This document shows positions 1 through 7,834 of a DNA stretch of 64,000 bases, one piece after another (position 1 is the stretch's first letter; each line of letters opens with the position of its first letter). The notes beneath the pieces are model-generated. The model did no database searches. It was not told where the DNA came from and saw nothing but the letters and a program-made list of their open reading frames with translations. Origin of the DNA: Poriferisodalis sp965221945 (GTDB lineage: Bacteria; Actinomycetota; Acidimicrobiia; Acidimicrobiales; Poriferisodalaceae); the NCBI RefSeq assembly GCF_965221945.1, contig NZ_OZ244925.1:248001-312000 (forward strand). The letters run 5' to 3'. Both the position numbers and the translations under genes were made by a program.

Positions 1-1
1 C

Positions 2-718
2 GTGGCGTTGACCACGAACGGCGCCACGTTGCGCATGCATGCCAAGCCGCTGGCGGAAGCGGGCCTCTCGCGCATCAACATCAGCCTCGACTCGCTCCAT
101 CGCGATCGCTTCTTGGAGCTGACGCGCCGCGACGAGCTGGATCGGGTCCTCGACGGCATCGATGCAGCCATCGACGCTGGGCTCGCGCCAGTGAAGATCA
201 ACACGGTCATGATGCGCGGCATCAACGACGACGAAGTCGTGGACTTCGCCCGGTTCGGCCGCGAGCGCGGAGTCGAGGTCCGCTTCATCGAGTTCATGCC
301 GCTCGAAGCCGGAGACGTGTGGACCTCAGACGTGGTGGTTCCCGCCGATGAAATCTTGGCGGCGATCTCAGACGTGTTCCCGACCGAGCCCGTGCTGCGT
401 TCCAACGAGCCCGCCGAGCGTTACCGCTACCTCGACGGCGGCGGTCATGTCGGAGTCATTGCCAGCGTCACGAAGCCCTTCTGCGGCAACTGCGACCGGG
501 TGCGTCTGACAGCCGAAGGCCAGTTCCGCACCTGCCTGTTTGCGCTGGACGAGTTCGACATGCGGTCGATCCTGCGCAGCGGCGCTACGGGCGACGAGGT
601 CGATGACCGCCTCGCGGTTGCAGTCCGCGATGCGGTCGGCACCAAGTGGGCCGGCCACTCGATCGGGCAGGTCAATTTCATCAAACCAAAGCGAACCATG
701 AGTCAAATCGGCGGCTGA
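2..718 (+). CDS. moaA: GTP 3',8-cyclase MoaA, C-terminal part (5' end outside window)
   Basis: Radical-SAM enzyme of molybdenum cofactor synthesis that, with MoaC, converts GTP to cyclic pyranopterin monophosphate in the cytoplasm. The 238 visible residues lack the N-terminal CxxxCxxC radical-SAM cluster, which lies upstream of the window. What remains includes the second 4Fe-4S motif FCGNCDRVRLT, a following conserved Cys in RTCLF, and the C-terminal double glycine (QIGG) required in the family. The reading frame is open at base 2, so the methionine there is not the true start. moaC follows after 38 bases in the same direction, consistent with an operon. The molybdoenzyme genes at 43140-44451 and 51914-59286 are possible users of the cofactor. 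Confidence 0.95.
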   Translation: MALTTNGATLRMHAKPLAEAGLSRINISLDSLHRDRFLELTRRDELDRVLDGIDAAIDAGLAPVKINTVMMRGINDDEVVDFARFGRERGVEVRFIEFMPLEAGDVWTSDVVVPADEILAAISDVFPTEPVLRSNEPAERYRYLDGGGHVGVIASVTKPFCGNCDRVRLTAEGQFRTCLFALDEFDMRSILRSGATGDEVDDRLAVAVRDAVGTKWAGHSIGQVNFIKPKRTMSQIGG

Positions 719-756
719 AGTCCGCCGATTCATCAAATACAGGGGCGGCTGAGATC

Positions 757-1248
757 ATGACCGAGTCACCTTTCACACACTTGGATCCTCTGGGTCGGGC
801 GCGCATGGTCGACGTGACGCCGAAGGAGATCTCACATCGACGGGCGATCGCTCGATGCCGCGTATACATGGACGTGGAGACCGCGTCACTGGTTGCCCGG
901 GGTGCGATTGCGAAGGGGGACGTCATCGCAGTCGCTCGGGTGGCTGGCATCCAGGCCGCCAAGCGCACACCAGATCTCATCCCGCTGTGCCACCCTCTGC
1001 TCGTCGGCGCTGTCTATGTGAATTTTGAGATTGCCGACACCTGGATCGAGATCGAGGCGCAGGTGGAGACAGTGGACCGCACTGGTGTTGAGATGGAGGC
1101 GATGACGGCGTGTTCCGTCGCAGCCCTCACCATCTACGACATGTGCAAGTCGGCCGACCGATCCATGGTCATCGGCGACCTCGCCCTGTGGGAGAAAGTG
1201 GGCGGCAAGTCGGGCACCTACCGGCGAGAAGCGGAAGCCGCCGACTGA
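757..1248 (+). CDS. moaC: Cyclic pyranopterin monophosphate synthase MoaC
   Basis: Second enzyme of molybdopterin synthesis; it acts on the MoaA product. The 163-aa length is normal for the family. Diagnostic stretches are KRTPDLIPLCHPL, the VDRTGVEMEAMTACSVAAL segment, and the C-terminal block DLALWEKVGGKSG. ATG 757 is chosen because the protein then begins a few residues before the conserved ARMVDV; the open frame runs further upstream (to 646) into moaA without homology. It lies 38 bases after moaA. No moaE, moaD or mog gene follows. Confidence 0.95.
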   Translation: MTESPFTHLDPLGRARMVDVTPKEISHRRAIARCRVYMDVETASLVARGAIAKGDVIAVARVAGIQAAKRTPDLIPLCHPLLVGAVYVNFEIADTWIEIEAQVETVDRTGVEMEAMTACSVAALTIYDMCKSADRSMVIGDLALWEKVGGKSGTYRREAEAAD

Positions 1249-1428
1249 TCCAGTCGCCTGACGCGGTTGCGGTGCTGCGAAGTTCCCGCCGAGCGAACGA
1301 TCGCGCGATCGCCGCTCTCAATCTGGGAAGATTAGTCTGCTGCAGTGCGCGGGCAGCGGAAATGCAGGTTGGGCGCGCGGCGGAATGGCACCCTCTGTGG
1401 GCAGGCCCGCCCGCTAAGCAGGTGATGC

Positions 1429-1935
1429 GTGACACAACTGGTCTTGGTGTTGTTGGCTGTCGCTTGGATCGTGGTACTGGCTCCCGACGTTGCGCGCCTG
1501 TTCCAGCCACGACGCAGAACAACATCGTCCGTCGACCAGTTCCACCAACAACTCGACTCGCTCGGTCGTTCGGCGCCGGCTGCAGCACGTATCTCCCAAG
1601 CGCATGTGTTGAGGGAATTCCGCGAGCCGCAACCTCGGTGGACGAGCCCATCCACCTCAATGCCGACCACGCCCAAGCAGGCAGCGGTCCGTCGACGCGA
1701 CATCGGCACATTGCTCGTGCTGTGCATGCTGGTGACGCTCGCAGGCACACTCGCCACGGGATCGCTGTGGGCGCTCGCTGCCTTCGTCGTGATGCTCGGG
1801 CTCACCACGGGTTACGTCGCGCTGGCGGTGCGTCGGCGCCGAGCGGCTCCCACCGCTGAGGTGCACTACTTGCCACTGCGAGATCCGGCCAGCTCGTCGA
1901 CGGTGAGGATGATTCGCCGAACGGCGAACCAGTAG
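1429..1935 (+). CDS. Small membrane protein of unknown function
   Basis: I do not recognise a family. The 168-residue product starts with GTG 1429 and has one hydrophobic segment at the extreme N-terminus (LVLVLLAVAWIVVLA). A basic and polar cytoplasmic-looking region of about 75 residues follows. Then come two close hydrophobic segments near residues 92-130, and a basic tail beginning RRRRAAP. The topology suggests a three-helix inner-membrane protein. The last codons lie inside a 27-bp tandem repeat (1916-2014), and the stop codon is within the first repeat unit, so the C-terminal residues may be repeat-derived. It follows moaC after 180 bases with no obvious functional tie. Confidence 0.6.
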   Translation: MTQLVLVLLAVAWIVVLAPDVARLFQPRRRTTSSVDQFHQQLDSLGRSAPAAARISQAHVLREFREPQPRWTSPSTSMPTTPKQAAVRRRDIGTLLVLCMLVTLAGTLATGSLWALAAFVVMLGLTTGYVALAVRRRRAAPTAEVHYLPLRDPASSSTVRMIRRTANQ

Positions 1936-2014
1936 GCACAGCGCCGAACGGCGAACCAGTAGGCACAGCGCCGTACAGCGAACCAGTAGGCACAGCGCCG
2001 AACGGCGATCAGCC
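1916..2014. repeat. 27-bp tandem repeat, about 3.7 copies
   Basis: Units at 1916-1942, 1943-1969 and 1970-1996, each starting GCCG and carrying GAACCAGTAGGCACAGC, followed by a partial fourth unit to 2014. Units 1 and 2 are identical; unit 3 has two substitutions (TACA for AACG). The stop codon of the upstream gene (TAG, 1933-1935) lies within unit 1. The array ends about 90 bases before tRNA-Ala. Confidence 0.9.
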
Positions 2015-2100
2015 AGTGCATCCAAGCGCTGCTGTGCAGCGAAGCGTGGTCGCAGACGGGCCTGCTGATGGCGCAGATATATTCGACAACCGCCCGACTC

Positions 2101-2173
2101 GGGGGTGTAGCTCAGTTGGTAGAGCGCTTCGGTCGCATCGAAGAGGCCAGGGGTTCGATTCCCCTCACCTCCA
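2101..2173 (+). tRNA. tRNA-Ala (anticodon CGC)
   Basis: A 73-nt cloverleaf can be drawn by hand. The acceptor stem GGGGGTG pairs with CACCTCC and includes the G3:U70 pair that identifies alanine tRNAs. The D arm is GCTC/GAGC. The anticodon stem is CTTCG/CGAAG with loop GTCGCAT, giving anticodon CGC. The T arm is AGGGG-TTCGATT-CCCCT. The CCA end is not encoded. Confidence 0.95.
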
Positions 2174-2238
2174 CATCGGCGTCACGTCAGTCTCACGCAC
2201 GTCGCCGTCGAGGACGCACGCGCCGGGCACGCCTGCGG

Positions 2239-2916
2239 GTGGTCGCGTCAGTTCTGGTCGCTGCTGTCTTCGTGGCAGCATGCGGAGGCGGGGGCGACAC
2301 CGAGTCGCGCTACGAAGGCCTCGCGGTGGCCCCCTCCGAACTGCGGCACATCCCCCAGATGTCGCTGACAGACACCGCTGGCAACGACTTCGATCTCGCG
2401 GCCGACACGGAAGGGCAGGTACGTCTCGTGTACCAGTTGTTCACGAACTGCCCCGATATCTGCGGTGTGCAGCTGGCGCAGCTTGCCAGCGTGCTCAACC
2501 GTCCAGGTGCCCCGAAGAATGTGCAAGTGCTGGCGGTCACCGTCGACCCTGATCGGGATGCCCCTGAGATCCTGCGTGCGTATCTTGACCAGTTCAGCGC
2601 TGATTTTGTTGGGCTCATTCCCCGGAGCGAGCAGCAGTTGACCGACCTGCAGAACGCACTGGGCTCGTTGGCCTCGATCAAGGTCTTCGACACGACTCCG
2701 ACGACGGCACACGACCACAGCACAGATGCCGAGGCCGACGCGGCTCACGACCACGGCGCCTACGACGTAGGCCACGACGGTCGTGTCTTCGCCTTTGCCC
2801 CCAACGGGTTCGGCTACGCGCAGTACCCGTATCCCACACGTCAGTCCCAGTTCAATCACGACCTGCCGATCCTGGCCGTCATCGACCCGGATGCGCCCTC
2901 CGGCGCGGGCCTGTAA
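2239..2916 (+). CDS. SCO1/SenC-family copper chaperone lipoprotein
   Basis: Thioredoxin-fold copper protein that delivers copper to, or reduces, the CuA site of cytochrome c oxidase on the outer face of the membrane. Visible are the CxxxC copper motif (TNCPDICG) and a downstream region rich in His and Asp (TAHDHSTDAEADAAHDHG) containing the expected distal His. A lipobox (VAAC followed by a glycine run) anchors the protein as a lipoprotein. The open frame extends upstream through tRNA-Ala, so the real start must lie after 2173. GTG 2239 (or CTG 2233) is the only credible codon, although an Arg-rich stretch just upstream would make a better signal-peptide n-region. ctaG follows after 4 bases. 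Confidence 0.85.
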   Translation: MVASVLVAAVFVAACGGGGDTESRYEGLAVAPSELRHIPQMSLTDTAGNDFDLAADTEGQVRLVYQLFTNCPDICGVQLAQLASVLNRPGAPKNVQVLAVTVDPDRDAPEILRAYLDQFSADFVGLIPRSEQQLTDLQNALGSLASIKVFDTTPTTAHDHSTDAEADAAHDHGAYDVGHDGRVFAFAPNGFGYAQYPYPTRQSQFNHDLPILAVIDPDAPSGAGL

Positions 2917-2920
2917 CACG

Positions 2921-3772
2921 ATGCGTTTCTGGTGCTCAGCGCTCGAGGTGCCATGGACTTGGACGTGGCGTGCCTACCCGGGCGTCTGGGCGGCGTCGCT
3001 TGCCATTGCAGTCCCGTACCTGATGGCCCGGCGCCGCGCCCGCGCCATGCGCATCGAGCCGCTGGATGCAGCCGATGCAGCGGCGGAACGCCGCCAGATG
3101 TGGCTGTTCCTGGCCGGGGTGGTGGCGTTCTGGGTGGCTTCCGATTGGCCGCTCGGTGTGCTGGGAGCGGGCTATCTGGCTTCTGCCCACATGTTGCAGT
3201 TCATGCTGTACACGCTGGTCGCTGCGCCGCTGCTGGTGATGGGCGTTCCTGAGCCGATGGCTCGCAGGATCCTGGCGAAGCTGCGCCTCTACCGCCTCAT
3301 GACCCGGCTCACCAAGCCGGTTACCGCCGCATTGGTGTTCAACGGTTGCCTCGTCGCGACGCACTCGCCGTGGACAGTCGACAACCTGCGGGCAAACCAA
3401 TTCGGCTCGTTCGTGATGGACGTGGTGTGGCTGGTCTCGGGCGTGCTCGTGTGGCTGCCCATCTTGTCGCCGCTCACCGAGCACCGGCTTCGCGCCTACC
3501 CCGGCAAGATGGTGTATCTCTTTCTGGCGCTAGGTGTCGTTCCGGCGGTGCCTGCGGGGTTCCTGACCTTTGCCAGCTTCCCCCTCTATGCCACCTACGA
3601 ACTGGCGCCCCGGTTCTATGGCCTCGACGCAGCGACGGACCAGCAGACGGCCGGGCTCATCATGAAGCTGGGCGGCATTCCCATCGTGTGGGGAGCCATC
3701 ATCGCCATGATGATGCGCTGGGCCGACGAGTCCCGGGCGTCCAGCCCGGCTGGCCCGCTTAGTCGACGATGA
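2921..3772 (+). CDS. ctaG: CtaG-type cytochrome c oxidase assembly membrane protein
   Basis: Member of the caa3_CtaG family, polytopic proteins needed for assembly of heme-copper oxidases, probably copper delivery to the CuB site. The 283-aa product has about seven hydrophobic segments and the family's typical stretches: YLASAHMLQFMLYTLVAAPLL with its conserved His, ATHSPW, and LTEHRLRAYPGKM. ATG 2921 starts 4 bases after the SCO1 stop, so the two copper-assembly genes are probably co-transcribed. The 3' end overlaps the convergent 42-aa gene by 14 bases. No oxidase subunit gene is in the window. Confidence 0.9.
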   Translation: MRFWCSALEVPWTWTWRAYPGVWAASLAIAVPYLMARRRARAMRIEPLDAADAAAERRQMWLFLAGVVAFWVASDWPLGVLGAGYLASAHMLQFMLYTLVAAPLLVMGVPEPMARRILAKLRLYRLMTRLTKPVTAALVFNGCLVATHSPWTVDNLRANQFGSFVMDVVWLVSGVLVWLPILSPLTEHRLRAYPGKMVYLFLALGVVPAVPAGFLTFASFPLYATYELAPRFYGLDAATDQQTAGLIMKLGGIPIVWGAIIAMMMRWADESRASSPAGPLSRR

Positions 3773-3887
3773 CGAGCGCCCAGTAGATCACCACGGCGAT
3801 CAGCGCCCCTGCCGCCGCGAGTGCACGTAACGACAGCCACACCTCGTCGCCCGGTCGCATGGAGCGTCGAGGCGGGCGACCGAACAT
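3759..3887 (-). CDS. 42-aa single-pass membrane protein coupled to the aminopeptidase
   Basis: Small gene whose ATG overlaps the TGA of the aminopeptidase gene by one base (TGATG at 3885-3889 on the minus strand), the hallmark of translational coupling. The product has a basic N-terminus (MFGRPPRRSMRPGDE) and one hydrophobic helix (LAAAGALIAVVIYWALVIV) ending in Asp. This predicts a single-pass peptide with its N-terminus in the cytoplasm. Seen: start/stop overlap, full-length frame and hydrophobicity. Inferred: it is made with the aminopeptidase, perhaps as a membrane tether or as an independent small protein. It ends 14 bases inside the convergent ctaG end. Confidence 0.6.
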   Translation of the reverse strand: MFGRPPRRSMRPGDEVWLSLRALAAAGALIAVVIYWALVIVD

Positions 3888-6487
3888 CAGATACGAGCAC
3901 CCTCACGTTCGCGCAACCGCACGTTGACCCACATCTTCTCGATGTGCTGGGCGACCGTGAGAGCGCCTTGTGGCACCTCGTGGGTGGCAAAGAACGTCTC
4001 GACCTCGGTGGCGAGATCGCGAGTGTTCAATCCGCGAATCCCGCCGACCATGCGCGATATCGAGTTCTGGGGAAAACGGCTGGTCAACTCGTCCCACTGG
4101 TCCCGGATGAACTCCCATGCCACCGGTCCCCAGTCGAGATGCGTCATGGCGGCACCGAGCAGGTAGGGGGCGTTCTGGGTCCGCACCTCCGTGGCGAACA
4201 ACTCCAGCGTGCGCTCGAACAGTTGTCGATCTTCGAAGAGCAGCAGCGCCTGGAGGTAGCGCAGTTCGCTCTGGGGAGTGTCGGCTGAGCGGTACAACTC
4301 GACCATCCGCTCGTAGTCGGTCTCGTCGCCCGAGGCCGCCGCGACCTGCACGGCTGCCGCGGCCAGATTCGGCTCGACGGCGGCACCGTTGCCAGCAGCT
4401 GCCTCGAAGAGTTCCCGTGCGCGGGTCCGCACCAGCTCGTCGCGCCCCCTGCCGCCAGCCGCTTCGAACAGCACACCGCGCAGTTCGCGGTCCAGATCGG
4501 GTTCGCCGGGCTGAGGCTCGAAGCCCAGCACGCCCAGGGCGGTCGTGGCCAAGTCCCTGATGAGAACAGCCAGGGTTTCGCGCCCCGCCGGCTCGGCGAT
4601 GGCGTGCAACCCCTTCAGCCCCCAAATCATCCGCTGCCACACGTGCAGATCTGTCTCCAAGCCCAGGTCGGTCACGAGCCCGATGAACTCCGCAGCGCTG
4701 GCGTCGCCGGCCACGACGGCGGCGTAGGTGTCGTCCACCAGCCCGTAGCGCTCGATGGGTTCAAGCACCTCGAGCGCCTGGCGGGCCACAGCTGCGAGCA
4801 GGTCCCCGCTGTAGCGCACCCGGTAATAGCCGTGGCCGCCGGCATTGACGACGGTCCACTCGACCGGTCCGTCCAAGTCCACAGTCGCCGAGGCATCGGC
4901 GAGCAGCAGTCGCCGCTCGACGGTGTTGCCGTCGGCAAGGCGAGCGCGCACCATGACGGGCACGCTCCAGATCTCGGCATCCGCATCGTCGGATTCCCTG
5001 GTGCCATAGACAAATCGGTGCTGCGAGACCGTCAGGCCGCTGCGATGCGCTTCGACGGACACGATCGGGTAGCCGCCCTTGAATATCCAGCCGTCCATGA
5101 CCGACCTCACCGGCTCGCCGCTGGAGGACTCAAGGGCGTCCCACAAGTCGGTCGTGGTGGTGTTGGCATAGCTGTTGCGTTCCAAGTAGTGCTGCACTCC
5201 CGCTGCAAACCGGTCCGGGCCAAGGTACTGCTCGAGCATCCGCACCACCGCAGCGCCCTTCTCGTAGGTCAGCACGTCGTACATGCCCTCGGCATCGGCG
5301 GGGGAGACCACCTCGTACTCGACGGGCCGGGTGGTACTCAACGCGTCCACGTCGAATGCCGCCCCACGCTCGATCGAGAATTCGTCCCAGCGATTCCACT
5401 CCGGTCGGAAGGCATCGGTGGTCGCCACCTGCATGAAGGTGGCGAACGCCTCCTTCAACCAGATGCCGTTCCACCAGTCCATCGTCACGAGGTTGCCGAA
5501 CCACATGTGCGCGAGTTCGTGCGCGACGACATCGACGATGCGCAGCAGCTCCGCGGTGGTCGCCTTCTGCGGATCTGCCAGCAGCAGCGTTTCCCGGAAG
5601 GTGATGGCACCCATGTTCTCCATGGCACCGAACGCGAAGTCCGGAACCGCAATGAGGTCCACCTTGGTGCCCGGGTAGTCGATGCCGTAGTAGTCGACCA
5701 GCCACGCGAGGGAGAACGCCCCGGCCTCCAACCCGAACGCGGTCAGTGCCGACTTGCCGCGCACGTGAACGATCCGGAGCGGCACTCCGCCGACGTCCAC
5801 CGGATCGGTCGCTTCGAGGTCGCCGACGATGAAGGCCATCAGATAGGTCGACATCTCCATGGTGTCGGCGAAGGTGTCGCGGCGCCGGCCGTCGGTGGTG
5901 GCTTCGGACGACACCAATTCGCCGCAGCTGACCGCCATGAGGTCGGGGGGCACGATCATGGTGACGCCGAACACCGCCTTGAGGTCGGGCTCGTCGAAGC
6001 AGGGAAAAGCACGCCGGGCGTTGGTGGATTCGAATTGGGTGGTGGCGATCGTGCGCGTCTCCCCGGCCTCGTCGACGAACGTGGATCGGTAGAAGCCGCG
6101 CAGCTGGTCGTTCAGCTCGCCGGCAAACCTGCATGCGATCTGCACTTGGCCGACATCGAGGCTGCTGCCGTCGACCGGCCGCAGCGTCATCCGCTCGGTC
6201 GCGGGATCGAATGAGATCTCAGCGCCGACGGCCCGGCCGCCCTGGCGCAAGGTCGCATCGGAGCACTCGAGGTCGGCGGCATTCAAGGTGACGCTGTCGA
6301 CCGGGCGCTCCACTGTCGCCTCGATGCGGACCTCCCCCACGAATCGTGCAGCTTCGAGATCTGGCTCGATGACGATGTCGTAGCGAACTGGCTGCACATC
6401 TCGTGGCAGCCGGTACGGGTTGGCATCAGGTGCACCGGAGCCGTCGGATCCCGACTTGGGGGGCGGGCCAGGAATGAGGAACGTCAC
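3887..6487 (-). CDS. M1-family zinc aminopeptidase (PepN/ERAP type)
   Basis: Removes N-terminal residues from peptides. The 866-aa protein has the M1 exopeptidase motif GAMEN near residue 287. The zinc site HELAH is near 323, with the third ligand Glu near 346 (LKEAFATF, where most relatives have NEGF or NEAF). The N-terminal beta-saddle and the C-terminal helical ERAP1-like domain (WQRMIWGL, RFPQNSISRM) are both present, so the gene looks complete. GTG 6487 (VTFLIPGPPPK) is preferred; the frame continues to 6631 but those residues show no family likeness and would run into the divergent kinase gene. A 42-aa membrane protein gene is coupled to its stop. Confidence 0.9.
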   Translation of the reverse strand: MTFLIPGPPPKSGSDGSGAPDANPYRLPRDVQPVRYDIVIEPDLEAARFVGEVRIEATVERPVDSVTLNAADLECSDATLRQGGRAVGAEISFDPATERMTLRPVDGSSLDVGQVQIACRFAGELNDQLRGFYRSTFVDEAGETRTIATTQFESTNARRAFPCFDEPDLKAVFGVTMIVPPDLMAVSCGELVSSEATTDGRRRDTFADTMEMSTYLMAFIVGDLEATDPVDVGGVPLRIVHVRGKSALTAFGLEAGAFSLAWLVDYYGIDYPGTKVDLIAVPDFAFGAMENMGAITFRETLLLADPQKATTAELLRIVDVVAHELAHMWFGNLVTMDWWNGIWLKEAFATFMQVATTDAFRPEWNRWDEFSIERGAAFDVDALSTTRPVEYEVVSPADAEGMYDVLTYEKGAAVVRMLEQYLGPDRFAAGVQHYLERNSYANTTTTDLWDALESSSGEPVRSVMDGWIFKGGYPIVSVEAHRSGLTVSQHRFVYGTRESDDADAEIWSVPVMVRARLADGNTVERRLLLADASATVDLDGPVEWTVVNAGGHGYYRVRYSGDLLAAVARQALEVLEPIERYGLVDDTYAAVVAGDASAAEFIGLVTDLGLETDLHVWQRMIWGLKGLHAIAEPAGRETLAVLIRDLATTALGVLGFEPQPGEPDLDRELRGVLFEAAGGRGRDELVRTRARELFEAAAGNGAAVEPNLAAAAVQVAAASGDETDYERMVELYRSADTPQSELRYLQALLLFEDRQLFERTLELFATEVRTQNAPYLLGAAMTHLDWGPVAWEFIRDQWDELTSRFPQNSISRMVGGIRGLNTRDLATEVETFFATHEVPQGALTVAQHIEKMWVNVRLREREGARI

Positions 6488-6562
6488 GGCGCGCACACTA
6501 CCGACGCCCTGAGGGCCGGGTAGATCGTGCGAACGGGCAGGACGAGGTGCTAAGCCGACGGG

Positions 6563-7627
6563 GTGGAGTCGGGCGAACAGCTGGATGTCGTGGGCATCGG
6601 CAACGCACCCGATGCCGCTGCTCGTGAGCATCCTCTTGATGTCGTGGGCATCGGCAACGCCATGGTGGACGTGTTGCTACGCGCCGACGAAGCCGTCGTC
6701 ACCGAGTTGGGCATCGTCAAGGGAGCGATGACCCTGGTGGACACCCAGCGGGCGGTCGAGCTCAGCGCGCTCGTCCAGATGCTCGGCGGCGCCGACGAGA
6801 TGACGCCCGGCGGCTCGGTCGCGAACACAATGCTGGGCATAGCGGCTTTGGGCGGCAGCGCCGGCTACATGGGCCGGGTGTGCGACGACCCGCTCGGCGA
6901 TCTGTTCGTCTCTGACATGGTCGGTCACCGGGTCGAGCACGCCACTGCACGGGCGCCCGCAGACGACCCGACGGGTCGCTGCACGGTCGTCATCACCCCT
7001 GACGGCGAACGAACCATGAGCACGTACCTGGGCGCATCGGCCGGTTTCGCCCCGGCCGATGTGGACTGGTCAATGGTGGCGCGCGCCCGGACGGTGCTGC
7101 TGGAGGGCTACCTGTGGGATCCGACGGCTGCTCGGGCTGCGCTGCGCGAGGTGGCAGAGCACTGCGCTGCGGCCGGCAACGACTGCCAGGTGGCGCTCAG
7201 CCTGTCCGACTCGCTGTGCGTGCAACGCCACCGGCGCGAGCTCATCGACATGGTCAACCGCTGCACCAACGTCCTGTTTGCGAACGCTGCCGAGCTCAAG
7301 GCGCTGTACGAGACCGATGATCTCGACGAAGCGCTCGCGGCGGTGCAGGGCCGGGTGGACATCGCATCGGTGACGCTCTCGGCAGCGGGCGCAGTGCTTG
7401 TCACCCCCGACGAGGTCGTGAACGTTCCAGTCGAACCGGTCGACGAGGTAGTGGACCGCACGGGTGCGGGCGATCTGTACGCAGCCGGTGTGTTGTACGG
7501 GCTGGCGCAGGGATACGACCTGGAACGGTGCGGCCGGCTGGGCTCGGTGGCAGCCGCCGAGGTCATCTCCCACGTGGGCACCCGACCGCTCGTGCCGCTC
7601 GATTCCCTGGCCGCCGACTTGATCTAG
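6563..7627 (+). CDS. PfkB-family carbohydrate/nucleoside kinase (adenosine kinase-like)
   Basis: Ribokinase-fold kinase. Visible are the N-terminal substrate motif MTPGGSVANTM and the C-terminal anion-hole/catalytic motif DRTGAGDLYAAG. The order DVVGIGNAMVDVL is typical of adenosine kinase-like members, so the substrate may be adenosine or a related nucleoside; this is not provable here. GTG 6563 starts it, 75 bases from the divergent aminopeptidase start. A 23-bp direct repeat (6584-6606 and 6638-6660) duplicates the segment encoding DVVGIGNA, giving a spare copy of the first beta-strand. The last 129 bases recur, diverged, at 11110-11238 beyond a restriction-modification cargo, so the present 3' end may have been replaced or recreated during insertion. 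Confidence 0.9.
   Translation: MESGEQLDVVGIGNAPDAAAREHPLDVVGIGNAMVDVLLRADEAVVTELGIVKGAMTLVDTQRAVELSALVQMLGGADEMTPGGSVANTMLGIAALGGSAGYMGRVCDDPLGDLFVSDMVGHRVEHATARAPADDPTGRCTVVITPDGERTMSTYLGASAGFAPADVDWSMVARARTVLLEGYLWDPTAARAALREVAEHCAAAGNDCQVALSLSDSLCVQRHRRELIDMVNRCTNVLFANAAELKALYETDDLDEALAAVQGRVDIASVTLSAAGAVLVTPDEVVNVPVEPVDEVVDRTGAGDLYAAGVLYGLAQGYDLERCGRLGSVAAAEVISHVGTRPLVPLDSLAADLI
6584..6660. repeat. Direct repeat duplicating the kinase N-terminal strand
   Basis: Two identical 23-bp copies (6584-6606 and 6638-6660) beginning GATGTCGTGGGCATC, offset by 54 bases (18 codons), so the frame is kept. They encode DVVGIGNA twice. Only the second copy continues into the kinase fold (MVDVLLRAD); the first is followed by an 18-residue-period spacer. 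Confidence 0.9.
7499..7627 (+). repeat. Kinase 3'-end repeat, proximal copy (att-like)
   Basis: The last 129 bases of the PfkB kinase gene align without gaps to 11110-11238, with 14 differences by hand count (about 89 percent identity). Both copies end in TAG. Together they flank the restriction-modification and peptidase genes, which suggests integration at, or recombination through, the end of the kinase gene. No integrase or excisionase gene lies between them. Confidence 0.85.
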
Positions 7628-7834
7628 CGGACCATTCCCTCTATCCGACGTACCCGCGTAGCTTGACCGTTCTTGTGATCGATGCACCTGCGGCAACCGG
7701 CGAAGCTGAACCGCATCGAGGATCGGTCGCGCCTGCTGGGTGGTTCTTTCTGGTGCTCGCAAATGTTCCCCAAAGCGACCGCGCTTGGTACCTATGCTCG
7801 ACGAGAGTTCCGATTTCCAGCTTGGCGAGGTCTA

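Noticed and set aside
1916..2014. Possible CRISPR array or origin iterons
   Set aside because: Contiguous 27-bp units without spacers, no cas genes, dnaA or AT-rich DUE nearby.
2016..2552. Frame reading SSVGRALRSHRRGQGFDSPH and the SCO1 frame's upstream GVAQLVER
   Set aside because: Both are translations of the tRNA-Ala gene, a common false-gene signature.
4604..6214. 536-codon frame opposite the aminopeptidase gene
   Set aside because: Shadow of a strong M1 aminopeptidase gene; no family likeness and typical GC-rich antisense composition.
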